DNA of 64,000 bases, taken from positions 3,224,001-3,288,000 of the forward strand of contig OZ244956.1 in NCBI GenBank assembly GCA_965222505.1, given 5' to 3'. Below the pieces are notes generated by a model. The model was not told the DNA's origin. It was given only the letters and a program-made list of their open reading frames with translations, and searched no databases. This DNA comes from G965222505 sp965222505 (GTDB taxonomy: Bacteria; Bacteroidota; Rhodothermia; Rhodothermales; DATKEJ01). The stretch's first letter is position 1, and every line of letters starts with the position of its first letter. The translations under genes and the position numbers were made by a program. This document shows, in pieces, positions 27,237-37,100 of the stretch.

Positions 27237-27914
27237 ATGTATAAACGATCCAAACAAATTCACCCCAAATGGTTGTTCGGGCTTCCGCTGCTGTTTGTCT
27301 TTTTCTTAACCGGCGGGGCATCTGCGCAGACGGTACTTTTTGAGTGGTACGTCGGCGAGAAGCTTGAATACGGCGACCGGGTTGTGCTCCGTGGCGAGCA
27401 TGAAGTGCTCGGGGCCTGGAAGTGGGACGCGGCCTACCTCGAACCCAAAGACAAAGCGGGCACGGTCTACGTTGCCAAATTCACCTTTCCGGACAGCCTC
27501 ATCGGACGGAAGATGTACTACAAATTCGGCATCCGCAACAGCCTTGGACTGCTATGGATGGAACCCGGCAAATCCCGCGAAATGTTCGTCCCCGGTGCCC
27601 TTTTTACGGGCAGGCCGATGAACAAAGCTGCGGAAGAAGAAGTACCGGCCCTTGCTGCCTTGGCAGCCAACTACCCCAATCCGTTTAGCACCGCAACGAC
27701 CCTCTCGTTCACCCTTGAGGCACCGGTACCGGTCCGTGTGGAGGTCTTCGATCTGCAAGGGCGTAAGGTGGCTGCCTTGGCCGAAGGGCACTACGCTGAG
27801 GGGCGGCACCACGTTCGCTGGACGCCAGGGGCCTTGCCACATGGGCACTACCTGGCCGTGCTGCGCGCTGGCAAGAGCCCACACACCCGGATGCTTACGT
27901 ACGGCGTACAATAG
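27237..27914 (+). CDS. Secreted starch-binding-domain-like protein with Por-type sorting domain
   Basis: This is a 225-aa protein from the ATG at 27237; upstream in-frame starts would put a non-hydrophobic stretch ahead of the signal peptide. The signal peptide is FGLPLLFVFFLTGGASAQ. The central domain (about residues 32-125) has RVVLRGEHEVLGAWKWD and a following beta strand pattern typical of CBM20 starch-binding domains. The C-terminal 80 residues (NYPNPFSTATTLSF to the end) form a type IX secretion sorting domain with the FDLQGRKV motif. There is no catalytic domain, so it may be a surface carbohydrate-binding protein. It implies a type IX secretion system elsewhere in the genome. Confidence 0.82.
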   Translation: MYKRSKQIHPKWLFGLPLLFVFFLTGGASAQTVLFEWYVGEKLEYGDRVVLRGEHEVLGAWKWDAAYLEPKDKAGTVYVAKFTFPDSLIGRKMYYKFGIRNSLGLLWMEPGKSREMFVPGALFTGRPMNKAAEEEVPALAALAANYPNPFSTATTLSFTLEAPVPVRVEVFDLQGRKVAALAEGHYAEGRHHVRWTPGALPHGHYLAVLRAGKSPHTRMLTYGVQ

Positions 27915-28454
27915 GACACCCAATAATCCAGCCCGTTTCAAGCCGACAGCGGCGTACAGGCATTGCTTCCCCAAGGCCGATCAGGTTGAGTCTGGTCGGC
28001 CTTGGGGCATGTTATGGATGGATTGCGCGGACAGATAGCCGCCGCAAAAAGCGGTTAAGATGGTCTATGGAACTACCTTGACATCACTATTGTAAAGACA
28101 TACCTTCCCCATGCACCGTGCGGTTAAGGGAATCATTTCCCGCCTAACGGTGTCTTACTTATCGAAGCAACGCACGAAAGTTGGTCGCAGTACTAATAAT
28201 GCTTCAGGACAGGTATGGATAGCGAAAATCACTACATACACTCATCCTCCGGGAGGAGGGCCTTCCCTGTCTGGACCCCCGTTTCCTCCGGTTCCTCCAT
28301 TACCACCACTAGTGGAATTTCCAACAAGCCAGTCGAGCAGAAGCAGAAAAAGGTTCATTCCTACTTAGGTTGGGGCACGAGCGCGAGCCAAGCCTACCAT
28401 ATGACACATAACGTAGCACGCAGTAGGTGCAAGGATGGCTCTGCACAGCGGCTC
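27915..28454. other. Intergenic stretch without a convincing gene
   Basis: A 12-base-pair inverted repeat at 27969-28007 (CCCCAAGGCCGA and its complement, 15-base loop) lies 55 bases after the sorting-domain gene; it may end transcription but lacks a T tract. A short proline-codon-rich stretch at about 28250-28315 gives a small open frame that I do not accept as a gene. Nothing else is recognisable. Confidence 0.6.
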
Positions 28455-30032
28455 ATGCCGGTTAAAAAGGGCACTCCTCGTATTGCCTCGGCAATAATAT
28501 ACGTATTGTTGTTTTTAGTTGTTAGACCCGCGTGGGGGCAAAATAATTGCGACCGTCTCACCCAAAACGCATATGAGATCATCCAATTCACGGCTGACTA
28601 TACGCAGGACGAAGTAGATGCACTGATCGGCTCTGCCCGCGTAGCGCTCAAATGTTACGGAGACCGAAAGACGCCGAGAACGGCTTGGCTTCAACGCAAC
28701 ATCATCTGGGCCTATGTCAAAGGGGGAAACCCTGAGGCAGCCAAGCGTGAAATAGATGTGTTCTTAAATGAATATTACAAACATGCCGGCGATATGGGGC
28801 GGGCTGGTTTTTGGATGGACAATTATCTGTTTCATACCTATCGGGACGAACTCATTCAGGCGCAACAAGCATGGTCTATGGGGTATCCCTACATCGAAGC
28901 ATTACCCCGACACGCCCAGGCACTCTACCTGCTAAACGGGTTTCACCTGGCCCATTGGATGAAGAACTATGAAGAAGCCATCATTATGGCCGATAGTGCG
29001 CGAGGGCGTTTGCCGAACGCCCCGACTGAAATGACACGGGATGAACGCTACGCACTGGCCCGCATTCTCCAATCGCGTAGCGAAGCCTTGCTGGATGCAG
29101 GCCAAAGCCTGGAACGTGCCAAACGAGATTTAAACGCTGCAATTACGTTGTATGAAGAAAATGGCGGACGTGAACATATATCAACCACCCTAACCCTGTT
29201 GGGCAGGGTTGAACGCGCGCTTGGCAGTCCGGAGGGCATAGATACCATTCGGCGGGCTATGCAATTGGCAGCCGGAGAAGGGTTTATCCGGGGCGAAATC
29301 TACGCTGCTTACCGGCTCGGATTGGTTCAGTTGGAACAAAAAGGATATGCAGAAGCAGAGCAATTGAGCCGCCAGGGCATTGCCCGCTCGGACAGCATCG
29401 GCAGCAAGGAGTTTCGGTCAGGGCTGTTCACTTTGCTCGGTGATGCGCTGCTTGAACAAGGACGTTTGGCAGAGGCCCGGAGTGCTTATCAGGAAGTGGT
29501 TGCTACGGCCCAAGATCCGGAACAGGTAGGTATGGCCCGTGCCGGCTTGCTCCGGGTAGCACAAGCAGAGGGAGAACGTTGGAAGTACCTCTTGGGGGCC
29601 TTCGCCCTAGCAACACTCATCCTGGGCTACATCGGCGGGTATATGTATGCCCTGCGCCACCGTATGCCGGTAACCGTTATTCATGGCGCTGAACAGGAAT
29701 CGACGCCTCAAGATCTTCTGTTTGCACGTCGGCAAAAGACCTTGCATCAAATTTTGGTACGGCCTGAAACCCTTGCGCAAGAATGGCTTGATCCACAAGA
29801 TTGGACATTTATCGAGGAAGGTCTGCCCAGTGCAGCGATGCTTTTTACGATGGTCGCCAAAATCGAATACCGGCAAGGAGAAACCAACCGGGAAATTGAA
29901 TACAGATCCATGCACCGCTATCTCACCGAACAGTTTCGTAAGCGTGAATGGGACTGGCCTCGCACCATATCCGATTGGCATTACCACTTTGAAGCCCATC
30001 CGACGGAAGCATTCAATTACACAATTACATGA
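28455..30032 (+). CDS. Periplasmic TPR protein with membrane anchor and conserved WPWP-type C-terminal domain (paralogue 1)
   Basis: This is a 525-aa protein from the ATG at 28455, chosen because it is followed by a clear signal peptide (IIYVLLFLVVRPAWG). The frame is open upstream to 28215, and an ATG at 28401 is an alternative. The middle consists of helical repeats of TPR type. A membrane helix (GAFALATLILGYIGGYM) follows near residue 380, then a cytoplasmic domain of about 130 aa. That domain shares a pattern with the next gene: RPET near its start, a YLTEQFR/YLRREYK helix and a W-W-P segment (WDWPRTISDWHYHF). The topology of outside repeats, TM and inside domain suggests signal transduction. 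I do not recognise a named family for the C-terminal domain. Confidence 0.7.
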   Translation: MPVKKGTPRIASAIIYVLLFLVVRPAWGQNNCDRLTQNAYEIIQFTADYTQDEVDALIGSARVALKCYGDRKTPRTAWLQRNIIWAYVKGGNPEAAKREIDVFLNEYYKHAGDMGRAGFWMDNYLFHTYRDELIQAQQAWSMGYPYIEALPRHAQALYLLNGFHLAHWMKNYEEAIIMADSARGRLPNAPTEMTRDERYALARILQSRSEALLDAGQSLERAKRDLNAAITLYEENGGREHISTTLTLLGRVERALGSPEGIDTIRRAMQLAAGEGFIRGEIYAAYRLGLVQLEQKGYAEAEQLSRQGIARSDSIGSKEFRSGLFTLLGDALLEQGRLAEARSAYQEVVATAQDPEQVGMARAGLLRVAQAEGERWKYLLGAFALATLILGYIGGYMYALRHRMPVTVIHGAEQESTPQDLLFARRQKTLHQILVRPETLAQEWLDPQDWTFIEEGLPSAAMLFTMVAKIEYRQGETNREIEYRSMHRYLTEQFRKREWDWPRTISDWHYHFEAHPTEAFNYTIT

Positions 30033-30530
30033 CAAGTGGTCGCGAATGAAAAAGTTTTTCGGGGGATGTGTGCTTATATTCTAGGTTTATGTTTTTATCG
30101 AATGATTCCATTCGATAAAAATGACTAATCCACTCCTTTGATTCTATATACCAGATTCAACATTTTCCATCGACGCATAACATAAATAGATAGTCGGTGC
30201 CGTATTCTCAAGGCCGGCACAATGATGGTATGGCAGTACAAAGTAACCACCACATCGATATACTGGCACAACAGCAACAAAAAATACGCATGTACATGGA
30301 GAACTAATACAGAACAAGCAGTCATATGTAGCGAAGGGATCGTGCAGGAGCATCAATGTTATCTCACTGCTGTTCGGTATGAGTCAGCCACCTTTGGTTG
30401 GGTGTGTACGTCAACTGATCGTGCACCAAGGCACACGCAAGATTTGCACGCAAAGGTGGATCATCATGTTACGTAATGGTTTTGTCCGCGTGTTTAACAT
30501 CCGTAGGCCAAAACAAGGAGACTTAAAAGG
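30033..30530. other. Intergenic stretch between the two TPR paralogues, with a long palindrome
   Basis: This region is AT-rich and has no gene I accept. It holds a perfect 13-base-pair inverted repeat at 30092-30121 with loop ATTC; both arms end in A or T runs on the outer side. It could be an operator or an RNA hairpin, but the T run is on the wrong side for a standard terminator. Confidence 0.6.
30092..30121. repeat. Perfect 13-bp inverted repeat with 4-base loop
   Basis: The left arm is TTTTTATCGAATG, the loop is ATTC and the right arm is CATTCGATAAAAA. It lies 60 bases after the first TPR gene and about 410 bases before the second. Confidence 0.9.
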
Positions 30531-32000
30531 ATGCACAATACCTGGTTGGTGCGTGGGTTTATTTTTTCACTACTGTACCTGTCATACCTCGTTCTAGAAG
30601 TTGAGGCCTCTTCTTGTAACGCAATGCTCAATCTGGACAGCGTTGAGTCTGTAGCTGCACTCGAAACTGCCTTTCCTGGGGAGCCTGCATATGCACAGTT
30701 CCGGCATGCAAGAGATTGTTTAAGTCCCCTGGAAGCAGGAGAGCGTGCACGGTTCTTTACACTTTTGATTCGGGAATTGGAGGCCTTAATTGAGCAGGAA
30801 CGACTAGAGGAGGGCCAACAGGTTATTGATGTTTATTTTGAGGAGTATAGACCCTGGGCAGAAGCAACCCATGAGGCCCATATCTATTATCTCTGGTTTC
30901 AAATCCTCCAACATCAGGCCGACTTTCTTGGCATTGTCGCCAATTACAAATTGGCTTTTGAACTCAAAAATACACTGCCACTGGCGGATCAAACAACCCT
31001 TGAACTTATCGTGGCCGATGCCCTGGTTCGCTTAAAACGATTTGAAGAGGCCATGGGCTTTGCCGAACACGCCATGATGCAACTCGAAGGCCGGTTAGGC
31101 CATAGCCTACTCTTGCATTACCAATGGGCCATAGCATCGCGCATTCGTGGGACGGCTGAATTCGGCATGATGCAGTCAGGTAGAGCCGGTTCACCGTTAG
31201 AAATCGAATGGGCATTGGTTACGGCAACAGAGACGTTTAGAAGGCAACGCCAATGGAGTGAGGCTGCATTAGCACTTGTTGCATTGGGGCAACTTAAATG
31301 GCATTCCGGAGACGCTGCGCAGGCATTGCTGGACATGCACCAGGCCGTTCAATATGCCGGACAGGGGCCAAACAAAAATATCAAGGTCTATGCGTTGGTT
31401 AACAGAGGCGAAATCAGAACCTCACTCAAGCAATGGAGTGCAGCGCTTCTGGACTATGAAAAAGCCCTTCTGCTGACGGCCGGACGGCAACAACACATGC
31501 GTGATGACCTCCAAGCCCGCATCAGAGACGCAAAGACGCAACTTTTTCAGCAGTATATGATCGTCCTTCTCATGCTTATCGGCTTGGGTTTCTTTGGATG
31601 GAAAATACACAAAGGTAGAAGATCGACCATTGAGGCGATCTCGCCGCCCCCCCCTGTTAGCCCTCTGCTGCTTACGCGAAGGCGGCGCCGTATTTATAGG
31701 GTACTTACCGCCCCGGAAACCTATCAACATGTGGTTGATGACCCACAGCTTCAGCAGGTGCTTCATACAGGCAAAATCAAACGAAATAAAGAACTTTTTC
31801 TGATTGTTGGCGCACTGGAAGAAGCGAACGGTGAACGGCAGTTCGAAAATGATCCGGACAATACGATCAGCCGTTACCTCCGGCGCGAATATAAAAAACA
31901 TGGATGGCCTTGGCCGAAGTCTCCAGAGGCTTGGCTACAGCATTTCCAAATCTACCCGTTGGAAGACCTCGAATCTGCATCGTGGAATGAGGCCGCCTGA
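30531..32000 (+). CDS. Periplasmic TPR protein with membrane anchor and conserved WPWP-type C-terminal domain (paralogue 2)
   Basis: This 489-aa protein has a signal peptide (FIFSLLYLSYLVLEVEAS), TPR-like helical repeats to about residue 335, a membrane helix (MIVLLMLIGLGFFGW, near 345-360) and a C-terminal domain of about 110 aa. The C-terminal domain matches that of the previous gene: LTAPET, an LFLIVGALEE strand, ISRYLRREYKKHGWPWPKSPEAW and HFQIYP. Sequence similarity of the TPR parts is weaker. It lies 240 bases before a Ser/Thr kinase gene on the same strand. Function is not known; the repeated architecture suggests two sensors feeding one output. Confidence 0.7.
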   Translation: MHNTWLVRGFIFSLLYLSYLVLEVEASSCNAMLNLDSVESVAALETAFPGEPAYAQFRHARDCLSPLEAGERARFFTLLIRELEALIEQERLEEGQQVIDVYFEEYRPWAEATHEAHIYYLWFQILQHQADFLGIVANYKLAFELKNTLPLADQTTLELIVADALVRLKRFEEAMGFAEHAMMQLEGRLGHSLLLHYQWAIASRIRGTAEFGMMQSGRAGSPLEIEWALVTATETFRRQRQWSEAALALVALGQLKWHSGDAAQALLDMHQAVQYAGQGPNKNIKVYALVNRGEIRTSLKQWSAALLDYEKALLLTAGRQQHMRDDLQARIRDAKTQLFQQYMIVLLMLIGLGFFGWKIHKGRRSTIEAISPPPPVSPLLLTRRRRRIYRVLTAPETYQHVVDDPQLQQVLHTGKIKRNKELFLIVGALEEANGERQFENDPDNTISRYLRREYKKHGWPWPKSPEAWLQHFQIYPLEDLESASWNEAA

Positions 32001-32239
32001 AGCAGCGAAATAAGGCACTTCAAGGAGGAACAACGGACATTCATGGGGACTGTTGCTATCGTTGTTGTCCCTTAAAGGATATCCCATGTCCCGTTAAAGG
32101 ATGGATCACCACTTCCTCGGTGGACATTGCTCAACTCCTTTGATTTACACATAGCGACCTGGATTTTCCGGCTAACCCAACCAAGGAACGGCATATACCT
32201 CGCCGCACACTTGAATAGGAACCGGTACACCAACCACCC

Positions 32240-33406
32240 ATGTCCCTGCTTCCTCCGGTTGTAGATCAACGATGGACGCAAGTATGGTCTCTGCTTGAAT
32301 CCGTACTTGAGCATCCCACGTCGGAACAGATGTCCTATCTGGGCCGCATGGTGGGCATGGACGCGGAAATCATACAGGAAGTCCGGCAAACCATACACGC
32401 AGGCCGTGCCCAAGCCTCGGTTTTACTGGATCGGCCTGTGCAGTTGGTCTTGCCGGATGTGCCGGTGCCGAAGCATATCGGCCCTTATCGTGTGCTCCGG
32501 CCCATCGGCGAAGGAGGTATGGGTGTAGTCTACTTGGCCGAGCGACGGAATGCTTTCTTTGACCGCAAGGTCGCCATCAAGATGATTCGCACCAGATCAA
32601 TGGGGGTGTCAGGAATGCGCCGCTTTGAGCACGAAGCACAAATACTGGCCCGATGTAACCATCCCAACATTGCTCACCTCTATGATGCTGGTCTGACACC
32701 TGAGGGTGTGTGTTATCTGGTGCTAGAGTACGTCGATGGAATTCCGATTGACGACTATTGCCAAGCGCATGACCTCACGGTGCCCCAGCGGATAGGTCTG
32801 TTTATGCGTGTACTCAATGGACTGGATCACGCGCACGCTAGCGGAATCATCCACCGGGATGTCAAACCGGCCAATATTTTGGTTCAACCTAGCCCGCTTG
32901 CCACCGAAGGTCCGAGTAAAGGATTGCCAAAGCTACTCGATTTTGGGATTGCCGCATACATAGACGATGTAGATCGCATCCAAACTCAAGCTATGACCCT
33001 CGGGTATGCCAGCCCAGAACAGATCCTATGCAGCGTATGTACACCAGTCTCTGATGTTTACAGCGCCGGCATTGTGCTCTATAAATTATTAACAGGGCAA
33101 AGGCCATTTCATGCTGAAACACCGCAGGCACATGCCCATCATACGTGTCAAAGTCCTTGCCCCTCCATGCGGAGGATTTGTCCGGAACTACCTGAGTACT
33201 TGGACCAAGTTGTTCTAAAAGCACTCGAAAAAGACCCCAGTGACAGGTTCGCTACCATAGGCGATTTCGCCGGTGCACTTAACCGATTCACTTTGAAACG
33301 AACCAACCGAAAATTACAGAGTGCCCAGGAATCAATATTGATTAAATTCTGGAAGGGGATTGCCAGTGGCGGATTAGGCTTTGCCTTGGGGCAGTTGTTA
33401 TCGTAG
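32240..33406 (+). CDS. Eukaryotic-type serine/threonine protein kinase
   Basis: This 388-aa protein has an N-terminal segment of about 80 residues before the kinase domain, as in kinases that accompany TIGR02999-type sigma factors. The kinase motifs are complete: glycine loop IGEGGMGVVYLA (89-100), Lys114 in VAIK, HRDVKPANI with the catalytic HRD at 205-207, DFG at 234-236 and SPE at 258-260. A hydrophobic C-terminus (IASGGLGFALGQLL) may be a short membrane anchor. It has no extracellular sensor domain; the upstream TPR membrane proteins could provide sensing. The stop lies eight bases before the convergent ECF sigma factor gene, so the two genes form a likely functional pair. Confidence 0.88.
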   Translation: MSLLPPVVDQRWTQVWSLLESVLEHPTSEQMSYLGRMVGMDAEIIQEVRQTIHAGRAQASVLLDRPVQLVLPDVPVPKHIGPYRVLRPIGEGGMGVVYLAERRNAFFDRKVAIKMIRTRSMGVSGMRRFEHEAQILARCNHPNIAHLYDAGLTPEGVCYLVLEYVDGIPIDDYCQAHDLTVPQRIGLFMRVLNGLDHAHASGIIHRDVKPANILVQPSPLATEGPSKGLPKLLDFGIAAYIDDVDRIQTQAMTLGYASPEQILCSVCTPVSDVYSAGIVLYKLLTGQRPFHAETPQAHAHHTCQSPCPSMRRICPELPEYLDQVVLKALEKDPSDRFATIGDFAGALNRFTLKRTNRKLQSAQESILIKFWKGIASGGLGFALGQLLS

Positions 33407-33414
33407 CCAGAGGC

Positions 33415-34002
33415 TCAGCTTAACATACGCTGAAGTAACCCTTTTGCGATTTGCCAATGCCTGGAGACAGTCGCCGTCGAGATCTCGAGTGTGTCGGCAA
33501 GCTCATCAATAGTCATGCCATAGAAATATCGTAGCTCGACCAACTGGGAAAGCGTAGGGTTCTTTGCAGCAAGTTCGGTTAGGGCCTGGTCAACGGTCAG
33601 GATGAGGTGAGCATGGTCTTCCTCATTTCGGCTTTCCGGCTTCGCAAAGCCGGAAAATGAGGAGACCGTGAATCGGGTATACGCTCCTCCACGCTTTCGG
33701 GCATTGTGCTGCCGGGCATAATCGCAGAGGATGCGGCGCATCGCTCGTGCAGAGAGGACAAAGAAATGTTTACGGTTCTGCCAAGAAATATCCTGATCTC
33801 CGACGAGCCGGACGAAGGCTTCATGTACTAAAGCGCGGGTGTCGAGCGTGTGGTCTTGACGCTCATGCTTCCGGTAACCGGCGGCAATAGCTTGCAACTC
33901 ACCGTAGAGCGCAATAAACACGTTTTCTAAGGCTCCTGCTTCCCCAGCATTATGGCGGTTGAGGAGTTCAGTAATCGAATGTGTAGCCGCTGTCGGTTTC
34001 AT
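33415..34002 (-). CDS. ECF-type RNA polymerase sigma factor (TIGR02999-like)
   Basis: This is a 195-aa protein from the ATG at 34002. Region 2 is seen in LYGELQAIAAGYRKH and LVHEAFVRLV, with RRILCDYARQHNARKRGG at its end. Region 4 is the helix-turn-helix YGMTIDELADTLEISTATVSRHW near the C-terminus. The pattern is that of the TIGR02999 family, often next to Ser/Thr kinases. The linker between regions 2 and 4 is partly encoded by a long palindromic element (33621-33662). The upstream DNA contains the terminator of the RND operon, so a promoter must lie between about 34003 and 34140 or transcription must read through. Confidence 0.87.
   Translation of the reverse strand: MKPTAATHSITELLNRHNAGEAGALENVFIALYGELQAIAAGYRKHERQDHTLDTRALVHEAFVRLVGDQDISWQNRKHFFVLSARAMRRILCDYARQHNARKRGGAYTRFTVSSFSGFAKPESRNEEDHAHLILTVDQALTELAAKNPTLSQLVELRYFYGMTIDELADTLEISTATVSRHWQIAKGLLQRMLS
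33621..33662. repeat. Palindromic element inside the sigma-factor linker
   Basis: The inner hairpin is perfect: TTTCCGGCTT, loop CGCA, AAGCCGGAAA (33633-33656). The outer arms CCTCATTT and AAATGAGG extend it, with a six-base bulge in the left arm caused by a CGGCTT duplication. It encodes part of the flexible linker (SFSGFAKPES), so it looks like a repetitive palindrome tolerated inside a gene. Confidence 0.85.
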
Positions 34003-34089
34003 TATCTGCTGAATCAAAGCGCCCCCAGAAGACGAGCAGACCAACCTGGGAGTTCCATCCTTGTCAAGATTGGATCATTCCTCAAAACG

Positions 34090-34125
34090 AAAGGGGCTGG
34101 ACGACCTTGCTCGTCCAGCCCCTTT
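34090..34125 (-). terminator. Rho-independent terminator of the RND efflux operon
   Basis: A stem of GGGGCTGGACGA with its exact complement and a six-base loop is flanked by A/T runs on both sides, so it could act in both directions. It sits 17 bases after the RND stop codon on the minus strand. Confidence 0.88.
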
Positions 34126-34142
34126 ATTGTATATCGTTCGGG

Positions 34143-37100
34143 TTACCCGGCCACCGGTGTGGGTTCGAATCCGGCTACGGTGCCGTTACCGCTGGTCACC
34201 GCTGTGGCCGGGGCTTCCTTGAAGGCGCGGCCCAGGCGGATGCCGAGGGAGTCGAAGATCGAGTACATCACCGGCACGATCACCAGCGTCAGGAACGTCG
34301 CAAAGGTTAGGCCACTGATGATGGCAATCCCCATCGGCCCCCAGAACTGGGTGTTCTCAGAGCCGAACTGGAAAGCCGGTTTCAGTTCCGTAATCAGGCC
34401 GATGAAGTCGATGTTCAGCCCGAATGTTAGGGGGATCAGGCCGAGGATCGTCGTCAGGGCCGTCAGGAGGACCGGGCGCAGGCGCGTCGCACCACCTTGT
34501 ATGATGGCATCCGTTTTCGAGAGGCCCCGTTCCTGGAGCTGCATGATGTAATCCACCAACACAATCGAGTTGTTCACCACAATCCCGGCCAGGCTGATGA
34601 TGCCGATGAAGGTCATCAGGCCGAAGGGCGTGCGCGTCAGCACGAGGCCGAGCAACACACCGATCAGGCTCAGGCCCACGGCCACGATGATGATGAACGG
34701 CCCGCTGATGCGGTTGAACTGGGCCACCATGATCATAAAGATCAACGAAATCCCGATGAGCAGGGCCGTCGTCAGGAAGCCGAAGCTCTCCTGCTGGTCT
34801 TCGCTCTCTCCCGTGTACGTCAGCGTGTAGCCGGGAGGCAGGGTCTGCTCATAATCGGCGAGGTAAGCCTGGGTGGAGGCGAGGACTTCCGGGCCGGGGA
34901 TGCCGGGGGCATTGGAACCGGTGATCGTCACGACGCGCTGCATGTCCAGCCGGGTGATGGCCCCAAGGCCACCGCCGATCTCAAAGTCGGCCACAGACAC
35001 CAGGGGGATCTGGTTGCCTTCGTACAGAATGGTCAGGTTTTCCAGGCTTTCCAGGCTTTCCCGATAATCTTCGGCGAGGCGGACGGTAATGTCATATTCG
35101 TCCTCACCGTCCCGGAATTTGCTGGCCTCGGTCCCGTTGATGGCCGACCGGATGGTGCTGGCCACCTGGGCCGTGTTCAGACCGAAGCGGGCGGCGCGTT
35201 CGCGGTTGATGTTCACCTTGAGTTCAGGCCGCCCGGTGTTCAGGTTGTCCTTGATATCGACCAATCCCGGAATGGCCCCGGTTTCAGCCCCTTCCTGCAA
35301 CCGTTCGCGCAAATCGTTGGTGATGCTGACGATGGTCTGGAAGTCTTCTCCCGAGATTTCAATATTCACCGGGGAGCCCGTGGGTGGGCCCTGCTGGTCC
35401 TTGTCGATTTCGATCTCGACGCCGGGGATGCCTTGCAGTTGCTCACGAAGCCGGTTGAGCGTGGTCATGCTGGACTCGGGCCGGTCGGCATAATCCACGA
35501 CGTTCAGCGTCACCGAGGAGTTTTCGGGCCGCGCCGCGCCGCCGCCGAAGAGGATGTCTCCACCGGTACCGACGCCGACTTGCATGTTCTTGATGTTGGC
35601 TTCAGCCGTCGACTGTTCGGTCAACAAGTTGTCGATGCGCCGTTTGGCTTCTTCGGCCAGGGCATTGCTGGTTTCGATGTTGGTTCCCAGCGTGGCCTTG
35701 AGTTTCACCTGAATCTGCTGCGGGTCTGTTTCCGGGAAAAACTCTACGCCGGTCGGGGCCACGGTAAAGATGCCGATGATAAAGAAGAGCGCCCCGATTG
35801 CGCTGTTCATCAGCCGGGCGCGGTTGTCGGTAAGCAACAAGGGGCCTTTCACGCGAAAGGTAGCGCCAATAAAGCCCAAGAGTACGATCAGGATCGGCAA
35901 GGCCAGCATGGCCCCCATCACAGCAGGGCCCAGCGGGTGGCCCGCCAGATAGATCAGCCCCAGGATAGCGGTGATGATCACGCCCAGGCCCAGGCCAAAC
36001 CACACACTGCCCATCCGGCCCAGCAGCATCGACTCAAAGGTATGCACCAGGATGCCGACGGCCCCAATCCCCAACAGCACCATGCCGGGCACACTCAGGA
36101 CGGCACCAGGCGCTTGTCCCAACATAGGTGTCAGGAAGCTACCCAGCAGAAACAATACAAATCCAACGGTGAAGGTGGACAGACTGAAGGTGTTTCGCAA
36201 GTAGGCCCGCCGCATCGAATAATCCCGCTCCAGTACCCATTTCAGGAAAGCCTTGTAGCGTTCCACCAGTCCTGGCAATCCGGTCTTGATGAAGCGATCC
36301 GCAATGGGTTTCAAGATGAACCTGTGGGTCAGGTACAGAAATACAATCATCCCGATAAGCACGACGAGGCTGAGCGGATTGGTAAGGCCGACGATGAGGG
36401 CGGTTATTGCCACAGCGCCATAGCCCACCCGTTTGGCCCATTTGCCACGGGGTGCTTTGGCTTCATCTTCAATGCGTACGAAAAAGCCCGTCAAAACCGG
36501 ATTGATCACGATGGCTACGAACAGCGAACTGATCAGGGTGATGATGAGCGTCATGGGCATGTAGCTCATAAACTCCCCGATAATGCCCGGCCAGAACAAC
36601 ATGGGTGCAAACGCGGCCACGGTGGTTGCCGTTGAAGCCACCACGGCCCCGCCCACTTCCGCCGTGCCGAGGCGGGCCGCCTCAAAACGGCTGTGCCCCT
36701 CTTCGCGGTATCGGAAGATGTTTTCAACAATCACGATGGCGTTGTCCACCAACATCCCCAGCGCAATGATGAGGCTGAACAGGATGATGAAGTTCAGCGT
36801 GTAGCCGAGTGCCTGCAGCAGCCCGAAGCTGATGAACATCGACAGCGGTATGGCGATGCCGACGAGCGTGGCATTCCGCACCCCGAGGAAGAACAACAGC
36901 ACCCCAACCACAAAAAAGAGGCCGCTGATGATGTTGTTTTCGAGGTCGCTGATCATATCGCGGACGTATTTGCTCTGGTCTCCGGTGATCTGCACCTGCG
37001 TACCGGCGGGCATCGGAAAATCATCCAGGATGGCACGCGTTTCCGCAACCGTATCAAGGATGTTTTCGCCACCGCGCATTTTGATGTTCAGGCTTACCAC

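Noticed and set aside
28111..28368. 85-aa frame with a proline-rich segment upstream of the first TPR gene
   Set aside because: No family signature, no signal peptide, and the proline run could come from simple sequence.
32090..32125. GGATCACC-like string resembling the 3' end of 16S rRNA
   Set aside because: Only about ten bases match, and no 16S sequence precedes it; chance.
34497..36635. Long open frames antisense to the RND pump (for example 712 aa on the plus strand), and similar ones opposite tolC, nqrB and hppA
   Set aside because: They mirror real genes, are His- and Gln-rich without signatures, and arise from codon bias in GC-rich genes.
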